Positions 1 to 7,281 of a DNA stretch of 18,552 nt are shown piece after piece. The notes under the pieces were generated by a model, which saw nothing but the letters and a program-made list of their open reading frames with translations, did not search any database and had not been told where the DNA came from. Each line of letters opens with the position of its first letter. Position 1 is the first letter of the stretch. Source of the stretch: an uncultured Collinsella sp. (GTDB taxonomy: Bacteria; Actinomycetota; Coriobacteriia; Coriobacteriales; Coriobacteriaceae); NCBI GenBank assembly GCA_958443265.1, contig CAUCKA010000023.1, positions 1 through 18,552 on the forward strand, in the 5' to 3' direction. The position numbers and the translations under genes were made by a program.

Positions 1-2223
1 CCGGGGCACCTCGCCAGTAGCCAAGATCCGCTCGAGCGCATCCTCGTCCAGTACGGGCACACCCAACTGCTCGGCCTTGGTGAGCTTGGAACCCGCCTTG
101 GGGCCGGCGACCAGATAGCTCGTCTTCTTTGACACGCTACCCGAAACCTTGGCGCCGAGCACCTTGAGCGCCGCGCCCGCCTCGTCGCGAGTGCGGTTGA
201 CGAGCGTGCCGGTGAGCACGAAGGTCAGACCCGCAAGCGGCTGTGCGTCGGCGAGCTCGCCCGCCACGCCAGCGTCGGCCGCGGCTTGCGCGTGCGCGGC
301 GCCCAAGTCGACCTCGAGCGACAGACCAGCCTGGCGCAAGCGCTCCAGCACGGCGAGGTTTTCGGGCACGGCCAGGAACTGTTTGACGCTCGCCGCAATC
401 TTGGGACCGATGCCCTCGCACTCGGCAATATCCTCTTCGCTCGCCAAGATAAGCTTGTCAATCGACAGGAATCGCTCGGCGATGACCTCGCCCACGCTCT
501 TGCCCACATGGCGGATGCCCAGGGCAAACAGCACGCGACCGAGCGGCTGGCTTTTGGACTTGTTGAGCTCGACGATGATTTTCTCGGCCGTCTTGAGGCC
601 TACCGGAATGGGATCGCCCTTCTTAACGCCCTTTTTGCTATTGGTGCTCGCGTACACGCGCCCCGTATCCAGGCCTGCGATGTCATCGACCGTGAGCTGG
701 TAGAAGTCTGCGACATCGTGGATCAGGCCGGCGGCGATCATCTTGTCGACGATCTCGTCGCCCAGGCCGTCGACGTCCATGCAGCCGCGGCTCACCCAGT
801 GGAGCAGGCGCTCCTTGAGCTGCGCGGGACAGTCGATGGACACGCAGCGGTAGGCAACCTCGCCATCCTCGTGGACCACGGGGCTACCGCACACGGGGCA
901 GACCTCGGGCATGTGCCAGTCGACCGAATCGGCCGGGCGTTTATCGAGCACCGGACCTACGACCTCGGGAATCACGTCGCCCGCCTTGTGCACGATGATA
1001 GTGTCGCCCTCGCGCACGTTTTTGCGACGGATCTCGTCGATGTTGTGCAGCGTTGCGCGCGCGATTGTGGAGCCGGCGACCGTCACCGGGTCGAACTCGG
1101 CGACCGGCGTGAGCACACCGGTGCGGCCCACCTGGATGCGAATTTCGCGCAGGACGGTCTGCTTTTCCTCGGGCGGGAACTTAAAGGCAATGGCCCAGCG
1201 CGGCGCGCGGGCGGTAAAGCCCAGGTCGAGCTGCTGTTGGAAGCTGTCCACCTTTACGACCACGCCGTCGATGTCGTAGTCCAAATCGCCGCGGTGCTCG
1301 AGCGCCTGGGCACAGAACTCGTGGACCTCGGCCGGCGTGGCGCAACGGGCAACGTTGGGGTTGACGCTAAAGCCGGCGCTACGCAGCCAATCGAGGAACT
1401 CGCGCTGACTGTGGACGTGCAGCGGGTCGGTATCAGCAATGGCATAGATAAAGGTGGCAAGGTCGCGGCGCGCCGTGACCTTGGGATCCTTCTGACGCAG
1501 GCTGCCGGCGGCGGCGTTGCGCGGGTTGGCGAAGGGGTCGCGGCCCTCGGCATCGGCCTCGTCGTTCAGGCGCACAAAGCTGCCCTTAGGCATGTAGACC
1601 TCGCCGCGCACCTCGATGGTGCGCTCGCGGTCGGCGCCCATGTCGACGAGCGCCGGCTCGGACAGGTGCATGGGCACGTCCTTGATAGTGCGCACGTTGA
1701 GCGACACGTCCTCGCCCGTGGTGCCATCGCCACGTGTGGCGGCGCGCACAAAGGTGCCGTTTTGATAGGTAAGCGCAACGCCCAGACCGTCGATCTTAAG
1801 CTCGCAGGTATAGGTGACGCTACCGGCACCGAGCGCATCCTCGGTGCGCTGGAGCCACGCGTCGAGTTCGTCCAGATCCATGGCATCGTCCATGGAATAC
1901 ATGCGTGCCATGTGCGTGACCGGCGTAAACTGCTCGCTCACGTATCCGCCCACACGCTGGGTATAGCTGTCGGGCGTCACCAGGTCGGGATAGGTCGCCT
2001 CGATTTCCTGCAGCTCAACGAGCATTTTGTCAAAGGCGGCGTCCGTGATTTCGGGCGCATCGAGCATGTAGTAGCGATAGGCGTGGTAATCGAGCTCGTG
2101 GCGCAGCTCGGCCGCACGCGCTGCCGCCTGGGCACGGGCGTCGGTCGGTGCGGCGGTATCCGTGCTCGCGGGCGTTTCGGTATCGATATCCACACCGTCA
2201 CCAAACAGGCTCGATTGCTCCAT
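1..2223 (-). CDS. ligA: NAD-dependent DNA ligase LigA (C-terminus cut by window edge)
   Basis: Seals nicks in duplex DNA using NAD+ during replication and repair. 741 residues are visible without a stop, so the last part of the BRCT domain lies outside the window. The adenylation motif ELKIDGLG puts the AMP-accepting lysine at K143. An N-terminal Ia domain (about residues 30-90) precedes it, the OB fold follows (around 345-425), then a four-Cys zinc finger (C442, C445, C460, C465), helix-hairpin-helix repeats (about 470-620), and a BRCT domain starting near 660 (GLTFVLTGTL). The ATG at 2223-2221 is preceded by AAGGAG with suitable spacing, and the first 25 residues are an acidic, Ala/Thr-rich lead unlike the conserved core. 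All diagnostic residues are intact. A long open frame on the other strand is only its shadow. Confidence 0.97.
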   Translation of the reverse strand, partial: MEQSSLFGDGVDIDTETPASTDTAAPTDARAQAAARAAELRHELDYHAYRYYMLDAPEITDAAFDKMLVELQEIEATYPDLVTPDSYTQRVGGYVSEQFTPVTHMARMYSMDDAMDLDELDAWLQRTEDALGAGSVTYTCELKIDGLGVALTYQNGTFVRAATRGDGTTGEDVSLNVRTIKDVPMHLSEPALVDMGADRERTIEVRGEVYMPKGSFVRLNDEADAEGRDPFANPRNAAAGSLRQKDPKVTARRDLATFIYAIADTDPLHVHSQREFLDWLRSAGFSVNPNVARCATPAEVHEFCAQALEHRGDLDYDIDGVVVKVDSFQQQLDLGFTARAPRWAIAFKFPPEEKQTVLREIRIQVGRTGVLTPVAEFDPVTVAGSTIARATLHNIDEIRRKNVREGDTIIVHKAGDVIPEVVGPVLDKRPADSVDWHMPEVCPVCGSPVVHEDGEVAYRCVSIDCPAQLKERLLHWVSRGCMDVDGLGDEIVDKMIAAGLIHDVADFYQLTVDDIAGLDTGRVYASTNSKKGVKKGDPIPVGLKTAEKIIVELNKSKSQPLGRVLFALGIRHVGKSVGEVIAERFLSIDKLILASEEDIAECEGIGPKIAASVKQFLAVPENLAVLERLRQAGLSLEVDLGAAHAQAAADAGVAGELADAQPLAGLTFVLTGTLVNRTRDEAGAALKVLGAKVSGSVSKKTSYLVAGPKAGSKLTKAEQLGVPVLDEDALERILATGEVPR

Positions 2224-2331
2224 AGCGGCACTCCTTCGCTCGATTTCAAACGGATACTAGAGTACCACCGGTCGCAATGAGGCCGAATAGCGGTCTCAAA
2301 CCGCACCGAATCGGCAGCCGTCGGATTGGGG

Positions 2332-2534
2332 TGGACAGTTAGTTCAGATACGTATAAATGCTAGAGCTGAATCAGGCACGAACACCCCTGTTTCAACTAA
2401 TTTGGGCTCCTCGAGACCATGTAAACGTCCCGTTCTCCCTCCCAAACACCCATTCAAGCCCCATCCCAATCAATAATTGCTCAAAACGCATCCCAAGCTG
2501 CCCCAGATTTATACGTATCTGAACTAACTGTCCA
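2332..2534. repeat. 203-bp element with perfect 28-bp inverted ends
   Basis: The 447 bp between ligA and htrA hold no convincing gene. Within them, bases 2332-2359 (TGGACAGTTAGTTC... to ...GTATAAAT) are the exact reverse complement of 2507-2534, separated by 147 bp. The interior is visibly less GC-rich than the neighbouring genes. No transposase frame and no clear target-site duplication is seen next to the ends. It could be a miniature inverted-repeat transposable element, a transcribed self-pairing RNA, or a remnant of a mobile unit. A 66-codon open frame (2593-2393, minus) runs through it but shows no recognisable domain. Confidence 0.7.
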
Positions 2535-2605
2535 GACCATTCCGAACCAGGCCCCTTGTCAGCCCCAAGTGATCCGTTTTCCTCCGTCCCCAAGGGATCA
2601 GTACG

Positions 2606-2643
2606 AAAAGAGGGGCTGCCCCGCGTTGGCGGGACAGCCCCTC
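2606..2643 (-). terminator. Rho-independent terminator of htrA
   Basis: The stem pairs 2610-2618 (GAGGGGCTG) with 2635-2643 and 2620-2624 with 2629-2633 around a 4-base loop, with one C/A mismatch between the two helices. On the minus strand it is followed by TTTT (2609-2606). It begins 28 bp past the htrA stop. Confidence 0.88.
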
Positions 2644-2670
2644 TGGCTTCGGTATGTGCGAAACGGCTCG

Positions 2671-4131
2671 TTAGTAGCCCTGGCCGTGGCCTTGCCCCTG
2701 GCCTTGCTGGCCGAGCAGCTCCTCCAGGTACTGGCGCAGCTGCTCGTCGGTAATACCGCCGTTGCCGGTATCGGTCGCGCTGTCGTCCTGCTGCTGGTTC
2801 TGCAGCTCCTCGTCGGAGCCCAGCTCGACAGTGACCTTCTTCTCTTCCTTGCCGCGCATGAGCGTGATTTCGACCTTCTCGCCCACCTCGTGGCTGCGCA
2901 GTGCGATGATCAGGCCATCGGCGCTCGTGATCTCGTCGTCGCCCAGCTTGGTGATGACATCGCCCTCCTGAATGCCGGCCTTGGCAGCAGGACCATCCTC
3001 AACGACGCTCGCCACATACGCGCCGCTATCGGTGCTCAGCTTGTTGGTGCGGGCGTTGAGCGCGTTGACGCTCGAAAGCGTAGCGCCCATGTACGGATGC
3101 ACCGGCGTCTTGCCGTCGATAATCTGGTCGGCAATGTTCTTGGCATAGTTGACCGGAATGGCAAAGCCCACGCCCGAGCTGGAGCCCGAGTAGCTCTCGA
3201 TGAGCGAGTTGATACCCACAAGCTCGCCGTTATCGTTAACGAGCGCGCCGCCGGAGTTGCCCGGGTTGATGGCGGCATCGGTCTGGATCATGTTGGCATA
3301 GATGGTGTTACCGTTGGCAGAGCTCATGGCCGTGGAGCGATAGAGCGCCGAGACGATACCCGTGGAGACAGACTGCTCGTTGCCGAACGGCGAGCCAATC
3401 GCCATGACCCACTCGCCCACGTTGAGCTTGGAGGAATCACCGATCTCAATCGGCGTGAGCTTGGAGGCGTCTGCGTCCTTGAGCTTGATGACGGCCAGGT
3501 CGCTCGAAGCGTCGTTGCCCACGAACTCGGCCTCGTAGGTGGTGCCGTCATCCATGGTCACCACGTACTGGTCATAGCCATCGACCACGTGGTTGTTAGT
3601 GAGGATGTGGCCCTCGGTATCGAGCACCACGCCCGAGCCGACGCTGCCCGAGCTGTCCGACTCGTCGGCAGACTGCGAAAGCGAGCCATTCTGGCTGCCG
3701 CTCGAAGTGGCGGTAATGGAAACCACGGAGGGCAACGCCTTGGCAGAAACGGCCTCGGCCAGCGTGGTGTCCTCGGAATCAATCGTAATCTTTTGCGTCG
3801 ATGAACCCGAAGCACCCGCCGTCACGGCATTCTTTCCGCCGCCAATGTTGAGCGTGCCACTCATAATGAGCGCAATGACCAGCAGGGCGCCGCAGGCACA
3901 GCCGGCGAGTGCCGTAATAAAGATCGGCAGCTTTTTGGTCTTAGTCTTGACCACTGTGTGCTTGTTTACAACCTGCTGGCTGCCCAGCGGCTTTCCGGTC
4001 TGCGTGTCGTAGGCCTGCACGTAGGGAATGTTGCTGTCGGCAGGCGTCGACTCTACCTGCACACGCGGCTGCTGTTGGGTCTCGCCGGCGTTGCCCGCAT
4101 CCTGGGGACGCTGGGAATCGTTCTCGCTCAT
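2671..4131 (-). CDS. htrA: HtrA/DegP-like membrane-anchored serine protease with PDZ domain
   Basis: 486-residue trypsin-like protease of the HtrA/DegP family, probably degrading misfolded extracytoplasmic proteins. A charged cytoplasmic N-terminus (1-67) is followed by one membrane anchor (about 68-93), a Ser/Gly-rich linker, and the protease domain with the full triad: H181 (ILTNNHVVDG), D211 (SSDLAVIKL) and S293 (GNSGGAL). A C-terminal PDZ domain spans about 345-440, including GPAAKAGIQEGDVI. The protein ends in an acidic/Gln-rich linker and a Gln-Gly tail (QGQGQGHGQGY). The start chosen is ATG 4131, nine bases after GAAAGG; an upstream in-frame ATG at 4170 lies inside a hairpin and has no ribosome site. 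The gene appears monocistronic, with its own terminator. Confidence 0.95.
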   Translation of the reverse strand: MSENDSQRPQDAGNAGETQQQPRVQVESTPADSNIPYVQAYDTQTGKPLGSQQVVNKHTVVKTKTKKLPIFITALAGCACGALLVIALIMSGTLNIGGGKNAVTAGASGSSTQKITIDSEDTTLAEAVSAKALPSVVSITATSSGSQNGSLSQSADESDSSGSVGSGVVLDTEGHILTNNHVVDGYDQYVVTMDDGTTYEAEFVGNDASSDLAVIKLKDADASKLTPIEIGDSSKLNVGEWVMAIGSPFGNEQSVSTGIVSALYRSTAMSSANGNTIYANMIQTDAAINPGNSGGALVNDNGELVGINSLIESYSGSSSGVGFAIPVNYAKNIADQIIDGKTPVHPYMGATLSSVNALNARTNKLSTDSGAYVASVVEDGPAAKAGIQEGDVITKLGDDEITSADGLIIALRSHEVGEKVEITLMRGKEEKKVTVELGSDEELQNQQQDDSATDTGNGGITDEQLRQYLEELLGQQGQGQGHGQGY

Positions 4132-4151
4132 AGCTGCGATCCTTTCGTCAA

Positions 4152-4184
4152 ATAACCAAAGGCCCGCCAAACATGTGGCGGGCC
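4152..4184 (-). terminator. Hairpin between the 4304-4888 gene and htrA: terminator or leader attenuator
   Basis: A perfect 9-bp GC stem (4161-4169 GGCCCGCCA with 4176-4184) closes a 6-base loop and is followed on the minus strand by TTTGGTTATTT. It lies about 120 bp past the stop of the exported-protein gene and only about 30 bp before the htrA start. It may end the upstream cassette, or sit in the htrA leader if the htrA promoter is in 4190-4300. The U-run is interrupted, so termination efficiency is uncertain. Confidence 0.6.
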
Positions 4185-4303
4185 ATCATTGTTCACGTTG
4201 AGTTGTACCCCAAGCTGGGCAGTCCCGAGCACTAGATGCCAAGATTTCAGCTTTGCTTAAGTAATGACATGCTTATAGGCCAATTCGTTTTATGCCGTCA
4301 TGT

Positions 4304-4888
4304 CTATTCGATATAACAGTCGATAGCAAAGCTATATGTTGAATCGTTAATGAAGTCCGTAATCGTCGCGCCCATGCCTGATCCGCACGTCCACTTATCT
4401 TTCTCCGCGTCGTATGGCGTTGGCTCCCACCCCGTTTCATATGATGCTTCGCTTTCCGTGAAGTTATTCATCACGTATTTATCCTTCTGCATGAGCGCGT
4501 ACCAAGCGTTTGCATACATCACAAGCGGATCGATTTGGACTATCGAGTACTTTCCGGAACGAATCTCAATTTCTGTTTTATCGTTATAATAAGCGACTGT
4601 GAGCTCAATCTTGGCAAGCAGCGGCAACGTTTCGTCTGATTCCCTCTGGATTGTTATGACATCACCGGCCATAGCGTCGGCAGACACAGTTTTGCTCTCT
4701 GGCGTGAAAATAGTCTCTCTGCTTCTTGTTCGCGTTTTTTCATTGCCATTTTCATCTCTGACCACCGTGTCGACCACGAGCGTCAATCGCTTCTGAGCGT
4801 CCGGCAACTCCACGGCTTCTGCCATCCCGGCTCGCATCAAAATAGGAGCCCCCGCCATCAGACCTAAGAACTGCTTTCTATCAATCAT
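4304..4888 (-). CDS. Putative exported protein of unknown function
   Basis: 194 residues; I do not recognise a family. The N-terminus MIDRKQFLGLMAGAPILM is shaped like a twin-arginine signal (xRRxFL followed by a weakly hydrophobic run) but has Arg-Lys in place of Arg-Arg; a cut near residue 25 (MAEA/VE) is plausible. The mature part is acidic and rich in beta-prone alternation (ITIQRESDE, KIELTVAYY, EIEIRSGKYSIVQI). Two Cys near the end (WTCGSG and DCYIE) could form a disulfide. It starts 3 bases after the stop of the preceding small membrane-protein gene, so the two are very likely cotranscribed. GC is clearly lower than in glnA or htrA. It is the last gene of the cassette before the hairpin at 4161-4184. 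Confidence 0.75.
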   Translation of the reverse strand: MIDRKQFLGLMAGAPILMRAGMAEAVELPDAQKRLTLVVDTVVRDENGNEKTRTRSRETIFTPESKTVSADAMAGDVITIQRESDETLPLLAKIELTVAYYNDKTEIEIRSGKYSIVQIDPLVMYANAWYALMQKDKYVMNNFTESEASYETGWEPTPYDAEKDKWTCGSGMGATITDFINDSTYSFAIDCYIE

Positions 4889-4891
4889 TCT

Positions 4892-5248
4892 TCATTCCCC
4901 TTGTCTACTTGATTTGACTTTCTCAGCTGAATGGGGATACAGAACAGTCCCGTCAAGTTCCTTATCTTCCACAAAAACTAGAATCCATTTATCACCTGCT
5001 TTCAACCCTGAGACATATCCGGAACTTGACTTACGGCGCATATCGATTCTCTTACGGCAACCACTTGGCATAAGCGCCTCAAATTGCCCGTTATGAACAT
5101 CCGATAGAGCGCGCACCTCGACTGCAACAACCGTGTCGTTTTCTCCCCCATTAGTCGCCCTTAACAGAAAGAAGCTCGCTGCGGTGAGCAAAGCAAAGGA
5201 AAGCACCAATAGGAGCATTGCCCTTCGAATGAACTTGTCGCCGTTCAC
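4892..5248 (-). CDS. Small single-pass membrane-anchored protein, unknown function
   Basis: 118 residues from a GTG at 5248, which lies 8 bases past the stop of the upstream protease; AAGGG is about 12 bases before it. A TTG at 5269, overlapping the protease end by 13 bp, is an alternative and would add 7 residues. One hydrophobic helix (MLLLVLSFALLTAASFFLL, about residues 11-29) follows a positive lead (KFIRR), predicting a cytoplasmic N-terminus and a roughly 85-residue outside domain. That domain has a CRKRIDMRR patch and short strands (WILVFVEDKE). No known family is recognised. Tight packing with both neighbours suggests it works with the secreted protease and the exported protein, for example as an anchor or accessory; that is inference only. 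Confidence 0.68.
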   Translation of the reverse strand: MNGDKFIRRAMLLLVLSFALLTAASFFLLRATNGGENDTVVAVEVRALSDVHNGQFEALMPSGCRKRIDMRRKSSSGYVSGLKAGDKWILVFVEDKELDGTVLYPHSAEKVKSSRQGE

Positions 5249-5256
5249 GAGTACAA

Positions 5257-6384
5257 TCAACCCTTGCAATATGTGCCATCGTGAGACGTGTAAATTGATA
5301 CGTCATATGGAAGAAACTGTAGCTGGTTTGTCCATCCATTCCAAACAACAAGCAGGTACTTCTTGGCATTCGAGTATGTGTTATGCATTGCCACGTAGCC
5401 CACAACTGCCATTGCGTGCCCGCTGCCATTTGACCGGAGCCTTCCAGAGAAAATACTCAGATTCCCCGAGTCGGTATTCACCCTAAAGGAATCCCATGAC
5501 GGATACCAAACGAATGACGTCTCAAGCTCCTTGCCTCGTCTTGCACAAAACTCCTTTAAGGCCGGAGCGGGTTTATCAGGAGAAGTCTTGCCTTGAGTAA
5601 AGTACAGACCAGTCGCTTGATCATATTTCTTTTCTTCTTCTTCCCATGTCCCCGACAGCCTCCAAAGCTCCGAGTATAAATCGGACAATTTAAGGCGGTT
5701 CAAAGTCACATAGTGACTGCTAACTGCAAACATTGCCGAAACAGCGCAAGCATAAGTCCCCGTTTCTTTGATAACTTCTGTTTGCGTTGGCGTTATTATT
5801 CCCGAAACCGTTTTGCTCGCATCAACAACATATCCCTGTTTATACAAATCCTTGGCAGATACAAAAACGTCATCGAAATGTTCCGGCGATCCGCTGCGAT
5901 TGCCTCCCGAGGACAATTTATTTGGTACTTTTTTTCCACTTGCGTCTAAAACAATGTTTTTATCTAAGTCGGCAACGCCAACAGTTAGCTCGTCAATCTT
6001 TAACGCAACGACGTTATCCGAGGATGCGAGGAGTGCAATTTCTTCGCTTGCACTCTCGATAGGTAAAAGAGCGTTCGGAGCCAAGCAGTATTCGCTGATC
6101 CACCAAGATCGCTCTGAATCAAATACGACGTAGCCATAGTTAACGTCATCCCGCTTCGCACGAACGATATACCCGATTGATTCCCCATCGGAATTCACCA
6201 TTTTTACTGGGTCACAAGCGGTCACCGGCTCATCCGATACATCATCAAAGAAAGCCTGCGCTTGCTCCACAGCTATTTGCGGTGTGACACGGACCAAGTC
6301 GTCGTCTCCAAAAACCAACCTTGGAGACATCAGGGCGGCAAGCAACACTATGAATCCGACAATCACCTTTCTCGAATAACGCAT
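5257..6384 (-). CDS. Secreted papain-like (C39/C10-type) cysteine protease, putative
   Basis: 375 residues. A signal peptide (about 1-26: a positive MRYSRK, a hydrophobic core, then VFG/DDD) is followed by a propeptide-like region with an AVEQAQAFF helix and a GYIVRAKRDDVNYGYVVFDSE strand pair, reminiscent of streptopain-type prodomains. The catalytic part shows a candidate nucleophile C213 (TYACAVSAMFAV, with Q201 upstream as possible oxyanion residue), H323 (SGHAMAVVGYV) and N349 in WNGW, in the Cys-His-Asn order of papain-fold enzymes. ATG 6384 is preferred over ATG 6396 because GGAGG lies 5 bases before it. It is the first gene of a three-gene, lower-GC cassette. The protease assignment rests on motif order rather than close similarity. 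The substrate is unknown; it could be peptides or a partner encoded in the cassette. Confidence 0.75.
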   Translation of the reverse strand: MRYSRKVIVGFIVLLAALMSPRLVFGDDDLVRVTPQIAVEQAQAFFDDVSDEPVTACDPVKMVNSDGESIGYIVRAKRDDVNYGYVVFDSERSWWISEYCLAPNALLPIESASEEIALLASSDNVVALKIDELTVGVADLDKNIVLDASGKKVPNKLSSGGNRSGSPEHFDDVFVSAKDLYKQGYVVDASKTVSGIITPTQTEVIKETGTYACAVSAMFAVSSHYVTLNRLKLSDLYSELWRLSGTWEEEEKKYDQATGLYFTQGKTSPDKPAPALKEFCARRGKELETSFVWYPSWDSFRVNTDSGNLSIFSGRLRSNGSGHAMAVVGYVAMHNTYSNAKKYLLVVWNGWTNQLQFLPYDVSIYTSHDGTYCKG

Positions 6385-6510
6385 TTCTTCCTCCATCCGT
6401 GTAGTAGGGAGATACGGTAACTAAATGATATTCTCTAGATAGTGTTATACGTTTGATATTGTTTTTACTGACACACTTTTAATCGGTGAAAGGTCTTCTT
6501 TTCGCCCTAA

Positions 6511-6545
6511 ACGAGAAAAGGGTACTGGAGAAATCTCCGGTACCC
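6511..6545 (-). terminator. Rho-independent terminator after the glnR-like gene
   Basis: Inverted repeat 6520-6545: GGGTAC pairs with GTACCC and GGAG with CTCC around a short loop, with one mismatch. On the minus strand it is followed by TTTTCTCGTTT. It lies 24 bp past the stop of the response-regulator gene and separates it from the protease cassette. Confidence 0.85.
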
Positions 6546-6568
6546 TCACATTGCCCTCTATTTACTTG

Positions 6569-7231
6569 CTAGTCCTTAAACAGATAGCCCACGCCGCGGA
6601 CGGTGGTGATGTGCGCCGCGATCTGCGGGCCCACCTTGGAGCGGATGCGTCGGATATGCACGTCGACGGTGCGCGTACCGCCGCAGTACTCAAAGCCCCA
6701 CACGCGGTGCAGCAGTACCTCGCGGCTGTAGGCGCGGTTGGGATGCGTCGCCAAAAAACTCAGCAGCGAGTACTCCATCAGCGTCAGGTCAATGGGCTCG
6801 CTATCGAGTGTCACCTGGTAGGTGGCCAGGTTGATCTCAAGGTTATCGATGTTGAGCACATCATCGGAGGCGACGGGCTCCTCCTCGCCCATCAGACGCT
6901 GTGCACGAGCCTTGAGCTCGTTGGGCGTCGCCGTGGGACATACAAAGTCGGCATGCGCATGATTCGGCAGGCGCAGGGTGCCGAGCGCCTCGTCGTCGAC
7001 GATCACCAGCATGGGAACACCGCCGCGATCGTCGAGCCACTTGGCAATCTGATCGATGCGGTCGCTGCGGATGCCATCGGAATCGAGGATCAGCAGGTCA
7101 AAGTCGTGCGCCGCAGTTGGCGAATCGGGGGTGGCCAGACTCACCTCGACACCCAGGGTGGTCGTCAAGCTGCGGGCAAACTCGTGGAAGCGCGTCGTGC
7201 GCGCCATGAACAGGGCACTCTTTTCGGACAT
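6569..7231 (-). CDS. glnR: GlnR-like orphan OmpR-family response regulator
   Basis: 220-residue transcription regulator. Residues 1-112 form a degenerate receiver: D50 (LLILDSD) sits at the phosphorylation position, but the acidic pair expected near the N-terminus and the conserved Lys-Pro are absent. This matches the atypical receiver of actinobacterial GlnR. Residues 125-220 are a winged helix with WGFEYCGGTRTVDVHIRRIR, close to the GlnR/MtrA recognition signature, and end in TTVRGVGYLF. ATG 7231 has GGAGG 5 bases upstream; a longer in-frame start at 7315 would overlap glnA and has no such site. It follows glnA by 50 bp on the same strand with no terminator between them, so they are probably cotranscribed. 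The likely role is control of nitrogen assimilation genes; no kinase is adjacent. Confidence 0.85.
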   Translation of the reverse strand: MSEKSALFMARTTRFHEFARSLTTTLGVEVSLATPDSPTAAHDFDLLILDSDGIRSDRIDQIAKWLDDRGGVPMLVIVDDEALGTLRLPNHAHADFVCPTATPNELKARAQRLMGEEEPVASDDVLNIDNLEINLATYQVTLDSEPIDLTLMEYSLLSFLATHPNRAYSREVLLHRVWGFEYCGGTRTVDVHIRRIRSKVGPQIAAHITTVRGVGYLFKD

Positions 7232-7281
7232 ATCGGCCTCCAAAGAAATGAGCTCAATCGTACTGGGACAAGCCAGCGCGA

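Noticed and set aside
286..2280. Long plus-strand open frame of about 664 codons opposite ligA
   Set aside because: It is antisense to a clear DNA ligase, has no recognisable domain, and arises from GC-rich third-position bias.
2393..2593. 66-codon minus-strand frame through the 203-bp inverted-repeat element
   Set aside because: No clear ribosome site or domain, and it runs through the inverted repeat; kept only as a remark because some repeat elements carry short frames.
4132..4303. sigma-70 promoter for htrA
   Set aside because: Only poor -35/-10 pairs with wrong spacing could be found.
5249..5269. TTG start at 5269 for the small membrane protein
   Set aside because: Possible, but GTG 5248 avoids overlap with the protease and gives a compact signal-anchor; left as an alternative.
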